A DNA stretch of 5,653 nucleotides from Rhodoferax sp. OV413 (GCA_945861195.1 CAMATS010000175.1:1-5653); one strand, 5' to 3'. Shown: positions 1 to 5,627, counted from the stretch's first letter. Made by a program: numbers and translations. Notes: generated by a model not told the origin, from the sequence alone.

Positions 1-146
1 CGCTCCACATGGTAGGCGCGGTAGCGGGCTTTGGGCAGGCCGTCTTCGGCATAGGCCGGCTCGTGCGAGCTGGTCATGATGCGGTTGCGCAGCCGCAGGT
101 GCTTGAGCTGAAAGGGCTGCAACAGGGGGTCGTTGGCGAGTGACAT
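1..146 (-). CDS. NADH:flavin oxidoreductase (Old Yellow Enzyme family), N-terminal part, cut by the window edge
   Basis: Only the first 48 codons are in the window. The reading begins MSLANDPLLQPFQLKHL and continues with an LRNRI segment, then SSHEPAYAEDGLPK and RYRAYH. The pattern 'LLQPFQLKHLRLRNRI' is the first strand and FMN-barrel entry of the Old Yellow Enzyme / NADH:flavin oxidoreductase family. The SHEPAYAEDG stretch resembles the branch that contains N-methylproline (stachydrine) demethylase and dimethylamine/trimethylamine dehydrogenases. Those are cytoplasmic FMN enzymes that remove N-methyl groups oxidatively. The ATG at 146-144 has a GGAG ribosome binding site at 156-153 with a 6-base spacer. 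The gene starts 26 bases after the stop of the MttB-like gene, so the two are probably cotranscribed and act on the same N-methylated substrate. The catalytic core and any C-terminal iron-sulfur or NAD-binding domains lie outside the window, so the exact subfamily cannot be decided. Confidence 0.85.
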   Translation of the reverse strand, partial: MSLANDPLLQPFQLKHLRLRNRIMTSSHEPAYAEDGLPKARYRAYHVE

Positions 147-172
147 GCGGGGCTCCGTGTTCAGTACGGTCG

Positions 173-1708
173 TCAATACCATTGGTCGGTCATAGCGGCC
201 TTCTTGCGGGCCACAAAGTCGCGGATCGATTCGTCCACCGCCTCGTCCAGCGGCGGCGCCACGTACTCGGCCAGCGAGGCTTTCCAGCGTTTGTTGGCGC
301 GGCTGGCGGCGTCTGTCTTGCCGGCTTCATTCCAGGCCTCAAAGGGCGTGTTGTCGGAGATGCTGGAGTCGAAAAAGGCGGTGGTGTAGTTGGCCATGGT
401 GTGGTCACTGCCCAAATAGTGCCCACCGGGGGTGACGCTCTGGAACGCGCCCATGGCCAGCGTGTTGTCGTCCACCACCACGCCGCCCAGGTAGCTGTGC
501 AGGGCGCCGCAAAAGTCAGCATCCATCATGAACTTCTCGTAGCTCATGGACAGCAAGCCGTCCAAAAAGCCGGCCGCGTGCAGGATGAAGTTGGCCCCAC
601 AGTGCACCGCCGACAGCATGGACATCACGCTCTCCTGCATGGCCTGCCCGTCGGGCAGCTTGGAGGTGGTGAACGAGCCGGCGCAGCGCAGCGGCAGCTT
701 CAGCCGCCGCGCCAGCTGCCCCACCACCATGGAGCCGATGGCCGGCTCTGGCGTGCCAAAGGTGGGTGAGCCCGAGCGCAGTGACATGCTGGAGAGAAAG
801 TTGCCGTAAATCACCGGCGCGCCGGGGCGCTCCAGTTGCGTCATGGCGCAGCCGACCATGGTTTCGGCATGGGCCTGGGCAATGGCGCCGGCGTTGGTGA
901 CCGGCCCCATGGCACCACCCAGGATAAAGGGCACGATCACCGCCGCTTGGTTGGCGCGGGCATAGGCCCGGGCCGACTTGGTCATGGTGCCATCCCACAG
1001 CAGCGGCGAGTTGACATTCACATTGCCCAAAATCACGCAGTGCTGGTCCACAAAGTCGGCCCCAAACAGCAGGCGACTCATCTCAATAGAGTCTTCGGCG
1101 CGCTGCTCTGAGGTGATGGAGCCCATGTAGGCTTTGTCTGAATAGCGCATGTGGGCGTACACCATGTCCAGGTGCCGCTTGTTGACGGGCACATCGGTCG
1201 GCTCGCACACCGTTCCGCCGCTGTGGTGCAGCCAGGGGCAGTTGTAGGCCAGTTTGATGAAGTTTTGAAAGTCTTCCAGCGTGCCGTAGCGCCGGCCCCG
1301 GTCCAGGTCCATCACAAAGGGCGAGCCGTAGGCCGGCGAGAACACCACGCTGTTGCCGCCAATCTGCACCGAGCGGGCCGGGTTGCGGGCGTGCTGGGTA
1401 AATTCTTGCGGCGCGGTCTTGAGCACCTCTTGCAGGTGGCCGGGCTCAAAGCGCACCCGCATGCCATCCACCTTGGCACCCGATTTTTTGAACAGCGCCA
1501 GCGCCTCGTCGTCGTCGCGGATGTCCAAGCCCACTTCGGCCAGGATGCGGTCTGCCGTGGCCTCGATCTTGAGCAGACTTTCTTCGCCCATGATGTCGTA
1601 GGGCGGAATCACCCGCTTGATGTACGCCGGCCCGGTTGGCTTTGCATTGGGGTCGCGGCGCTCGCGCCCGCCACTGCGGCGGCCGCGCTTGGTGCCTGTC
1701 TCGATCAT
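173..1708 (-). CDS. MttB-family (trimethylamine methyltransferase-like) corrinoid-dependent methyltransferase, non-pyrrolysine type
   Basis: The 511-residue protein matches the MTTB family in length and layout. It has an Arg-rich N-terminus (residues 1-20) and 'AYIKRVIPPYDIM' (28-40). A 'NARNP'-like segment reads HARNPARSV at 106-114. The barrel body includes GNVNVNSPLLWDG (228-240) and ILGGAMGPVTNAG (262-274). The conserved C-terminal motif GGHYLGSDHTMANY is at 428-441. Archaeal MttB moves a methyl group from trimethylamine to a corrinoid protein and carries pyrrolysine, encoded by an in-frame TAG. Here the frame runs unbroken from ATG to TGA, so this belongs to the non-pyrrolysine branch, whose characterised member uses glycine betaine. 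The substrate here is therefore inferred to be a quaternary amine such as a betaine. The start is supported by GGAG at 1720-1717, 8 bases before the ATG. The flavin oxidoreductase gene follows after 26 bases. No corrinoid protein or reactivase gene is visible. The family call is firm; the substrate is not. Confidence 0.93.
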   Translation of the reverse strand: MIETGTKRGRRSGGRERRDPNAKPTGPAYIKRVIPPYDIMGEESLLKIEATADRILAEVGLDIRDDDEALALFKKSGAKVDGMRVRFEPGHLQEVLKTAPQEFTQHARNPARSVQIGGNSVVFSPAYGSPFVMDLDRGRRYGTLEDFQNFIKLAYNCPWLHHSGGTVCEPTDVPVNKRHLDMVYAHMRYSDKAYMGSITSEQRAEDSIEMSRLLFGADFVDQHCVILGNVNVNSPLLWDGTMTKSARAYARANQAAVIVPFILGGAMGPVTNAGAIAQAHAETMVGCAMTQLERPGAPVIYGNFLSSMSLRSGSPTFGTPEPAIGSMVVGQLARRLKLPLRCAGSFTTSKLPDGQAMQESVMSMLSAVHCGANFILHAAGFLDGLLSMSYEKFMMDADFCGALHSYLGGVVVDDNTLAMGAFQSVTPGGHYLGSDHTMANYTTAFFDSSISDNTPFEAWNEAGKTDAASRANKRWKASLAEYVAPPLDEAVDESIRDFVARKKAAMTDQWY

Positions 1709-1793
1709 GCTGATGTCTCCAGGGCCGCTTTATGGGGACGGCAAAGCTTCATGATAGGACCAAACGCCGATCCGCTGCCCGGTTGGTATCCCG

Positions 1794-2708
1794 CTAAGGC
1801 AGCCGGCCTTGCTCAGCCGGTGGCATCTGCTGGCTGGGTCTTTGTTGCCGGAACTGCCAGCTCAGATGGGCCAGCAGCGCTAAAAAAACCATGGCGCCAC
1901 CGAGTAAGGTGCGCTCCCCTGGCACTTCGTTGTGCACCAGCCAGACCCACAGCGGCCCGAGCACCGGTTCGGCAATGCCGATCAGGGCGGCCAGCGTCGA
2001 GGGCAGCAGACGCACACCCGTGACAAAAAACGCCATGCCCAGGCCCAGGTTGAAGGCGCCAAATACGAACAAGAGGCCAGCATCGCTCAGACTGATCGCA
2101 AAACTCCCGGCCAATGGAGCGGCCACACAGGTCGCCACCACCGTGCCCAGACAAACCGCCGGCGTCATGCCGACATTGGCGTGGCGCCGGGTGATGACGG
2201 TGGCGGACGCAAAGGCAAGTGCGATCAGCAGCGACAGGCCGTCGCCGACCGGCGAGACCCGGCCCTGGATGGACTCTGACACCATCACCGCAACTCCTGC
2301 AATCACCGCCGCAATTGCCAGCCACGTGCCAAGCGCCACCCGTTCGCGGAATAGCAGATAAGACATCAGAGCGGCAATCAGTGGCACCCCGGCCTGCATC
2401 AGCAGAATGTTGGCAATGGTGGTGTAGCTCATGGCCACGACAAAGGAGGTGGAGGCAGTTGCAAAGCACAGGCCCACACCGATGCCCGGCCAGCCCATCG
2501 CCAACAGTTGCTGGCGCGCGCCCTGCCTGCCCTGGCTCCAAAGCATGAAGCCAAATAAAAAACAAGCGGCAAAGAGCGAGCGCCAAAACACCACAGTCCA
2601 GCTGTCGCTGATGCTCAAAAACCGGGCAATCGGACCGCCGAAACTCCAAGTCAGCGCCGAAGCAAAGACCAGTAGAACGCCGCGCCGCTCTTGCTGCGAG
2701 CCGCCCAT
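1794..2708 (-). CDS. EamA/DMT-superfamily permease (10-helix metabolite transporter)
   Basis: This 304-residue inner-membrane protein has the size and two-repeat layout of drug/metabolite transporter family members. The first EamA repeat spans about residues 11-144, beginning VLLVFASALTWSFGGPIAR and including the YTTIANILLMQAGVPLIAAL segment. The second spans about 155-284 and includes GIAEPVLGPLWVWLVHNE (244-261), the usual helix 9 'EP' motif. About ten hydrophobic helices can be counted. The C-terminal tail (285-304) is polar and rich in Gln and Pro. The substrate cannot be read from sequence; relatives export amino acids or other small metabolites. Its ATG lies two bases after the gloA stop codon. 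No strong ribosome binding site is visible, only GAAG directly before the ATG, so translation is probably coupled to gloA. The MttB-like gene follows after 85 bases. It belongs to a different subgroup from the other EamA permease in the window. Confidence 0.92.
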   Translation of the reverse strand: MGGSQQERRGVLLVFASALTWSFGGPIARFLSISDSWTVVFWRSLFAACFLFGFMLWSQGRQGARQQLLAMGWPGIGVGLCFATASTSFVVAMSYTTIANILLMQAGVPLIAALMSYLLFRERVALGTWLAIAAVIAGVAVMVSESIQGRVSPVGDGLSLLIALAFASATVITRRHANVGMTPAVCLGTVVATCVAAPLAGSFAISLSDAGLLFVFGAFNLGLGMAFFVTGVRLLPSTLAALIGIAEPVLGPLWVWLVHNEVPGERTLLGGAMVFLALLAHLSWQFRQQRPSQQMPPAEQGRLP

Positions 2709-2710
2709 CT

Positions 2711-3091
2711 TCAGCGCTGGATCAGCTCTATTTTGTAGCCGTCGGGGTCTGTGACAAAGGCGATGATGGTGCTGCCACCCTTGACCGGGCCAGCCTCACG
2801 CGTGACCTTGCCGCCCGCCGCCTTGATGCGCTCGCAAGCGGCGTAGACATCGGTCATGCCCAGGGCAATGTGGCCGTAGGCCGTGCCCATCTCATACTGC
2901 TCAACGCCCCAGTTGTAGGTGAGCTCTATCTCAGCCTGCTCGGGGTTACTGGCATAGCCCAGAAAAGCCAGTGTGTACTTGTACTCTGGGTTCTCGGATT
3001 TGCGCAGCAACGTCATGCCGAGAATTTGGGTGTAGAAATCGATGGCGCGCTGCAGGTTGCCGACGCGGAGCATGGTGTGGAGGATTCTCAT
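2711..3091 (-). CDS. gloA: Glyoxalase I (lactoylglutathione lyase)
   Basis: This cytosolic enzyme turns the hemithioacetal of methylglyoxal and glutathione into S-lactoylglutathione, the first step of methylglyoxal detoxification. The 126-residue protein aligns almost without gaps to E. coli GloA. It shows MRILHTMLRVGNLQRAIDFY at the start, SENPEYKY (32-39), ELTYNWGVEQYE (56-67), YGHIAL (72-77) and DPDGYKIELI (115-124). All four metal ligands of the Ni-dependent bacterial type are present at the E. coli numbering: His5, Glu56, His74 and Glu122. It is slightly shorter than the E. coli protein (135 residues) because the polar C-terminal tail is absent. The ATG has no Shine-Dalgarno sequence: the bases before it are GTTACCCCC, preceded by a possible extended -10 box, so the mRNA may be leaderless or nearly so. 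The EamA permease gene follows two bases after its stop codon. Confidence 0.97.
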   Translation of the reverse strand: MRILHTMLRVGNLQRAIDFYTQILGMTLLRKSENPEYKYTLAFLGYASNPEQAEIELTYNWGVEQYEMGTAYGHIALGMTDVYAACERIKAAGGKVTREAGPVKGGSTIIAFVTDPDGYKIELIQR

Positions 3092-3098
3092 GGGGGTA

Positions 3099-3107
3099 AC
3101 TCTAGCA
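3099..3107 (-). promoter_or_regulatory. Possible extended -10 promoter element of gloA
   Basis: On the minus strand the sequence reads TGCTAGAGT, ending 7 bases before the gloA ATG at 3091. It fits an extended -10 element (TG, one base, then a TATAAT-like hexamer with 4 of 6 matches). No good -35 hexamer lies 16-19 bases further upstream. If it is used, transcription would start at or within a base or two of the ATG, which agrees with the lack of a ribosome binding site. An 11-base odd palindrome, GCCTG-G-CAGGC (3112-3122), lies just upstream and could be an operator, but this is weak. Confidence 0.35.
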
Positions 3108-3252
3108 TGCTGCCTGGCAGGCGTCGCCTCAGCCTGCTTGATGGGTACGGTGGCAGTTGACTGTTCTGTGGTAGCGGCTGCAAACCGCCGAGGCTGACAT
3201 GGACGGTCCCAATTCAGCTTCGGCCTTCGATCCGTTTCATGGCAAGTTTGGC

Positions 3253-3285
3253 CGCTTTGGGCCAGGTGCAGTCACTGGCTAATGT
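3253..3285 (+). repeat. Imperfect 33-base direct repeat, copy 1
   Basis: It starts with CGCTTTGGGCC, which is identical in the copy at 4433-4465. Over 33 ungapped bases the two copies share 25 positions by hand alignment, and both end in AATGT. The two copies lie in the same orientation, 1180 bases apart, and bracket the lone EamA permease gene. They could be members of a dispersed intergenic repeat family or traces of a duplication at an insertion point; the sequence alone does not decide. Confidence 0.45.
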
Positions 3286-3383
3286 CTTACGTGCCGTTCG
3301 ATTCTTTACACTGGATGGCCAACAAGCCTAAGAGTACGGATCGCAAACCGGTGCCCACAGCCTCGTGCGAAATAGACGGCACC

Positions 3384-4286
3384 TTACGCCTTGGGCTGAA
3401 CCCGCTCATCATCAGTTGCCAGGCGAGCCAGGTTCAGCACGTTCCCGGTCAGAATCAGACCAATGCCTAACAACGTAAATAGATCCAATCTTTCCGAGTA
3501 AGCCAGCCAGCCAACGAGCGCGGTCAACGGCACACGCAGGAAGTCCATCGGTACGACAACGGTGGCATCTGCAAGCTGCATCGCCCTGGCGAAGCAGTAA
3601 TGCGAGTAGGTTCCGCAAAACGCCACCACAACTACCCAACCCCAGGTTTGGACAGAAGGCCATTGCCAGACGATGAGCGCCGGCACCAGCCCGATCGCGC
3701 TTTGTACCACCAGCATCCAGAAACTTATCGCCACTGCTGTATCCGTGCGGGTAAGGGACTTCACCAGCACGATGGAGATTGCGAACCCGAGGGCTGAGGC
3801 AAGCGCAATCATCTGCCCGCTGTCCATCGCGCCCACGCCGGGGCGCACGATCACTGCCACACCTACTAGCCCTAGCAGCACCGCGAACCACTTACGAACA
3901 CTCATTCGCTCACCGAGAAAGACTACTGCCAGGGCCGCCGACCATATCGGCATGGTGAATTCAATGGAAACCAACTCTGCGAGCGGGATCAGTGTCAGGG
4001 CTACAAACCAACCATACTGCGCGGCATAGTGAATAGCATTACGCAGCGCGTGTTGAGGCAGCCGTTCTGTCCGTACCGCAATAAGACCGCCTGCTGCGCG
4101 TACCAGCGGCCAGAGCATTAGCATGCCCAGAGTAGAGCGAAGCAGCATGATCTGGAACACCGACAGTTCGCGCGCGGCCTCGCGCCCGGCAACGGCGATC
4201 ACCACCATCAGCGTCAGCCAGCCGGCCATCCAGCCTGCGGCGCGGGTGGTTGGGCTATTGAAGCGAAACTGCATCAACGAGAGCAT
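3384..4286 (-). CDS. Second EamA/DMT-superfamily permease
   Basis: This 300-residue inner-membrane protein has two EamA repeats, at about residues 18-148 and 155-287, with around ten hydrophobic helices. Diagnostic pieces are LRNAIHYAAQYGWFVAL (81-97), then IPLAELVSIEFTMPIWSAAL (100-119) and FLGERMSVRKW (123-133). In the second half it has GTYSHYCFARAMQLAD (225-240). The 'PLAEL.S.EFTMP.W...FLGE' pattern belongs to a DMT subgroup distinct from the permease at 1794-2708, so the two are not recent duplicates. The substrate is unknown. The ATG at 4286 has only a weak GAG just ahead of it. A second ATG four codons in (4274) is possible but has no better binding site. The gene stands alone, with long non-coding flanks and a direct repeat on each side. 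A hand count over 3541-3780 gives about 57% GC, against about 64% for 841-1080 in the MttB-like gene, which hints at a separate origin. Confidence 0.92.
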   Translation of the reverse strand: MLSLMQFRFNSPTTRAAGWMAGWLTLMVVIAVAGREAARELSVFQIMLLRSTLGMLMLWPLVRAAGGLIAVRTERLPQHALRNAIHYAAQYGWFVALTLIPLAELVSIEFTMPIWSAALAVVFLGERMSVRKWFAVLLGLVGVAVIVRPGVGAMDSGQMIALASALGFAISIVLVKSLTRTDTAVAISFWMLVVQSAIGLVPALIVWQWPSVQTWGWVVVVAFCGTYSHYCFARAMQLADATVVVPMDFLRVPLTALVGWLAYSERLDLFTLLGIGLILTGNVLNLARLATDDERVQPKA

Positions 4287-4432
4287 AGCTCAGCGGCTAT
4301 ACCTTGATTTCAGACGAGTGCGGGAGAGTTGTTTTGTAGCGCCGCCGGACGCTTTGAAGCCAAAGATGTCGTTCGGAAGGCTACGATCTTTGTCCCCAAT
4401 CGCGGCAGGCTAGGAGTCGCCTTAGGGCTGTT

Positions 4433-4465
4433 CGCTTTGGGCCGGTAGCAGCCAACGGTAAATGT
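4433..4465 (+). repeat. Imperfect 33-base direct repeat, copy 2
   Basis: This is the partner of the copy at 3253-3285. The first 11 bases (CGCTTTGGGCC) are identical and the following 22 positions share 14 matches. It lies upstream of the second EamA permease, about 150 bases beyond its start codon. The match could be chance enrichment of a common intergenic motif; a genome-wide count would settle this. Confidence 0.45.
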
Positions 4466-4587
4466 ATGTACTGCCAATCCGCCGCGCTACACAGATGCAA
4501 AAGCGCCCGTCGCTTACGGCACGCCATCCCAAGATAGGCCACCCAAAAACGTAGCCACCAAGGTCACCAGCTGACTCCACCTCCGCC

Positions 4588-4593
4588 CATAAT
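4588..4593 (+). promoter_or_regulatory. Possible -10 box for the DUF4236 gene
   Basis: CATAAT matches the sigma-70 -10 consensus in 5 of 6 positions and lies 46 bases before the ATG at 4640, giving a plausible leader of about 40 bases. The best -35 candidate (TCACCA at 4564-4569, 18-base spacing) matches only 3 of 6, so this is a weak call. Confidence 0.3.
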
Positions 4594-4605
4594 AGGCCAC
4601 AAACT

Positions 4606-4623
4606 GCCGGCCATGTAACCGGC
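4606..4623 (+). other. Small GC-rich hairpin in the DUF4236 leader
   Basis: GCCGG (4606-4610) pairs with CCGGC (4619-4623) across an 8-base loop. The stem ends two bases before the AAGGAGG ribosome binding site. It could modulate ribosome access, or mean nothing; five GC pairs is a short stem. Confidence 0.3.
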
Positions 4624-4625
4624 TC

Positions 4626-4632
4626 AAGGAGG
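4626..4632 (+). promoter_or_regulatory. Strong ribosome binding site of the DUF4236 gene
   Basis: AAGGAGG is a near-perfect complement of the 16S rRNA 3' end and sits 7 bases before the ATG at 4640. It fixes the start of a gene that would otherwise be easy to overlook because of its length, and argues that this is a translated gene. Confidence 0.85.
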
Positions 4633-4639
4633 ACAGACC

Positions 4640-4810
4640 ATGGGTTTCCGTTTCCAAAAGCGCATCCGCATCTTCAAAGGGCTCACCCTGAACCTGAGCA
4701 AAAGCGGCACCTCCTGGACGGTGGGTGGACCCGGCGCGTCGGTCAACCTCAAGGACGGCAAAGCCACTGGCATCGTGGGTATCCCAGGCACCGGCCTGTC
4801 GTACCGCTAG
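4640..4810 (+). CDS. DUF4236 domain protein, ended at 56 residues by an in-frame TAG
   Basis: The 56-residue product has the recognisable DUF4236 pattern. It has MGFRFQKRIRIFKGLTLNLS (1-20), KSGTSWTVGGPGASVNL (21-37) and a closing GIPGTGLSYR (47-56). The function of DUF4236 is not known; the domain is typically N-terminal in small bacterial proteins and is often followed by a variable, sometimes hydrophobic tail. The start is certain because of the AAGGAGG site 7 bases upstream. The oddity is the TAG at 4808-4810, which falls exactly at the end of the domain. The same frame goes on for 35 sense codons that look like a natural tail (linker plus membrane helix) before TAA at 4918. The intact domain could still be made as a short soluble protein. 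Alternatively the gene is newly broken, or the TAG is sometimes read through. The gene is alone on the plus strand and convergent with the toxin-antitoxin pair. Confidence 0.8.
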   Translation: MGFRFQKRIRIFKGLTLNLSKSGTSWTVGGPGASVNLKDGKATGIVGIPGTGLSYR

Positions 4811-4918
4811 CGCTTGGGCAGCCCCGGCAGCGGCGGCGCTGGCAAAGGCGGCGGCTTGGGCTGGGTGGTGTGGCTGGTGGTTGCCATCGTGCTGCTGGGG
4901 GTGCTTTTTGGCCGATAA
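4811..4918 (+). pseudogene. In-frame tail of the DUF4236 gene downstream of the TAG: Gly-rich linker and membrane helix
   Basis: Directly after the TAG, in the same frame, 35 codons read RLGSPGSGGAGKGGG followed by a hydrophobic segment beginning LGWVVWLVVAIVLLG and ending GR, then TAA at 4916-4918. A flexible linker plus a single membrane helix of about 18 residues is a sensible C-terminus for a DUF4236 protein. Together with the 56 residues before the TAG it would make a 92-residue membrane-anchored protein. The sense codon once at 4808-4810 may have been CAG (Gln), which becomes TAG by one C-to-T change; this is inference. This stretch has no ribosome binding site of its own. Confidence 0.65.
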
Positions 4919-4962
4919 GGCGTACCTGTACGAGGCGCGGCCGAGCTGATGTCAGCCAGCCG

Positions 4963-5373
4963 CTACCCGTTCCAGGGGTTGATCAACCGCACCCCGGTGC
5001 CCGCAAAGTCAGCGGTGTTGCGTGTCACCAGCGTTAAGTCGTGTTGCAGCGCTGTGGCAGCCAGCAGGCTGTCCACCGCAGGCAATGGGCGCCCAGCGCT
5101 GGCCAGCAGGCGGCCCCAGCGGTCGGCAGTTTGGGCGTCAACCGCCAGCAGTCGGCCCAGAAAGTAGTTGGGCAGTTCTACTTCCAGCCAGTCCAGCAAG
5201 GGTTGCTGTCGCGCCGCGCCCAGCTTTTCAATGCCTTTGCGGATTTCCCCCAGCGTCAGCACGCTGAGGTAAAGCGTCTGTCGCGGCCTTTGGGCAAACC
5301 AGGCCACCACTTCGGGCTGTGGCTGCTTACGCCGCAGTTCAGACAGCACGTTGGTGTCCACCAGATAGCTCAA
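4963..5373 (-). CDS. vapC: VapC-type PIN-domain ribonuclease toxin
   Basis: The 136-residue protein is a full-length PIN domain of the VapC type: a Mg-dependent endoribonuclease that, when its antitoxin is lost, cleaves RNA and stops growth. It opens MSYLVDTNVLSELRRKQPQP. The acidic active-site residues are Asp6 (VDTN), Glu43 (LTLGEIRKGIEKL), Asp101 (PAVDSLLAATAL) and Asp122 (TRNTADF). The C-terminus LINPWNG is typical. The start codon is TTG at 5373-5371, overlapping the antitoxin stop codon in TTGA. It is chosen because family members begin right before this YLVDTNVLSE stretch, and because GAGG at 5384-5381 lies 7 bases upstream. The rare start and the overlap would keep toxin output below antitoxin output. 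The gene is convergent with the DUF4236 gene, with 44 bases between the TAA of the DUF4236 frame and the toxin stop. No classic terminator is visible there. Confidence 0.93.
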   Translation of the reverse strand: MSYLVDTNVLSELRRKQPQPEVVAWFAQRPRQTLYLSVLTLGEIRKGIEKLGAARQQPLLDWLEVELPNYFLGRLLAVDAQTADRWGRLLASAGRPLPAVDSLLAATALQHDLTLVTRNTADFAGTGVRLINPWNG

Positions 5374-5621
5374 AAGGTCGCCTCGCGCGGCAGGCTCGCG
5401 TCGCGCTCAAACTGCAGGTCGTCTTGCCCGCACAGGGGCGACTGCTGCATGAAGTCCACCAGCGAATCGGGGTTGCCGATCAGTCGGTCAAACAGCTCGC
5501 GTGACACCACCACCGCCACCGAGCGGCCGTGCAGCGTAATCTCTTGCGGACCGCTGTCCGCTGCTTGTTTCACCAGCTCAGAAAACCGCGCCTTTGCGGC
5601 TTGCATTTGCCAAGTTTGCAT
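5370..5621 (-). CDS. Phd/YefM-family antitoxin of the VapC-type toxin
   Basis: The 83-residue protein starts MQTWQMQAAKARFSELVKQA and continues GPQEITLHGRSVAVVVSRE (24-42). This is the DNA-binding N-terminal fold of Phd/YefM antitoxins. The C-terminal part (about 49-83, containing DSLVDFMQQSP) would wrap the toxin. Such antitoxins block the toxin by direct binding and repress their own operon. The ATG at 5621-5619 is preferred over a TTG seven codons upstream (5642) because GGGAGG at 5633-5628 sits 6 bases before the ATG and the family motif begins at this Met. Its stop codon overlaps the toxin start codon by four bases, the usual antitoxin-first order. The family name is firm; a specific gene symbol is not. 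Confidence 0.93.
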   Translation of the reverse strand: MQTWQMQAAKARFSELVKQAADSGPQEITLHGRSVAVVVSRELFDRLIGNPDSLVDFMQQSPLCGQDDLQFERDASLPREATF

Positions 5622-5627
5622 GATGCG

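Larger units (their letters stand above)
3092..3383. other. Intergenic stretch between gloA start and the second EamA permease stop
   Basis: These 292 bases hold no convincing gene on either strand. Contents that can be named are the possible gloA -10 element next to 3091, the GCCTG-G-CAGGC palindrome at 3112-3122, and the first copy of an imperfect direct repeat at 3253-3285. There is also an inverted repeat GGTGCC (3350-3355) / GGCACC (3378-3383) that abuts the stop codon of the permease gene. The inverted repeat has a 22-base loop and no T-tract, so it is a poor terminator candidate. The base composition is mixed and no codon structure is evident. Confidence 0.6.
4287..4639. other. Intergenic stretch between the second permease and the DUF4236 gene (divergent promoter region)
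   Basis: These 353 bases separate two divergently transcribed genes and show no convincing coding sequence. Toward the permease, a TATAGC hexamer (minus strand, 4301-4296) ends 9 bases before its ATG and could be a -10 box, but no matching -35 was found. The second copy of the direct repeat is at 4433-4465. Toward the DUF4236 gene there is a CATAAT hexamer at 4588-4593, a GC-rich hairpin at 4606-4623 and a strong ribosome binding site at 4626-4632. Confidence 0.55.

Noticed and set aside
140..769. Plus-strand open frame of 209 codons opposite the 3' half of the MttB-like gene
   Set aside because: Shadow of the real coding strand; low-complexity Gly/His/Arg-rich reading without a ribosome binding site or known motif.
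1709..1793. Internal promoter for the MttB-like gene between it and the permease (TATCAT on the minus strand at 1756-1751)
   Set aside because: No acceptable -35 hexamer is found at 16-18 bases; the match is no better than expected by chance.
1151..2023. Long open frame of 290 codons on the plus strand opposite the MttB-like gene and the permease
   Set aside because: It is antisense to two well-identified genes and crosses the gap between them; its composition reflects the GC-rich third positions of the other strand and no family pattern is recognisable.
3350..3383. Inverted repeat GGTGCC/GGCACC next to the stop codon of the second permease as a terminator
   Set aside because: The loop is 22 bases, the stem only 6 pairs and no T-tract follows on the minus strand, so it does not qualify as an intrinsic terminator.
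3282..3470. 62-codon plus-strand frame running from the intergenic region into the 3' end of the second permease
   Set aside because: No ribosome binding site or recognisable motif, and half of it is antisense to a certain gene.
4808..4810. TAG in the DUF4236 gene as a pyrrolysine codon, suggested by the MttB homolog nearby
   Set aside because: The MttB-like gene has no in-frame TAG, no pyrrolysine biosynthesis or tRNA genes are visible, and DUF4236 is not known to use pyrrolysine. A nonsense mutation or ordinary readthrough is simpler.
4725..4949. 74-codon plus-strand frame overlapping the DUF4236 gene
   Set aside because: It is in another frame than the recognised domain and its tail, begins inside the gene and reads as an Ala/Trp/Cys-rich sequence, as expected from a frame-shifted reading.
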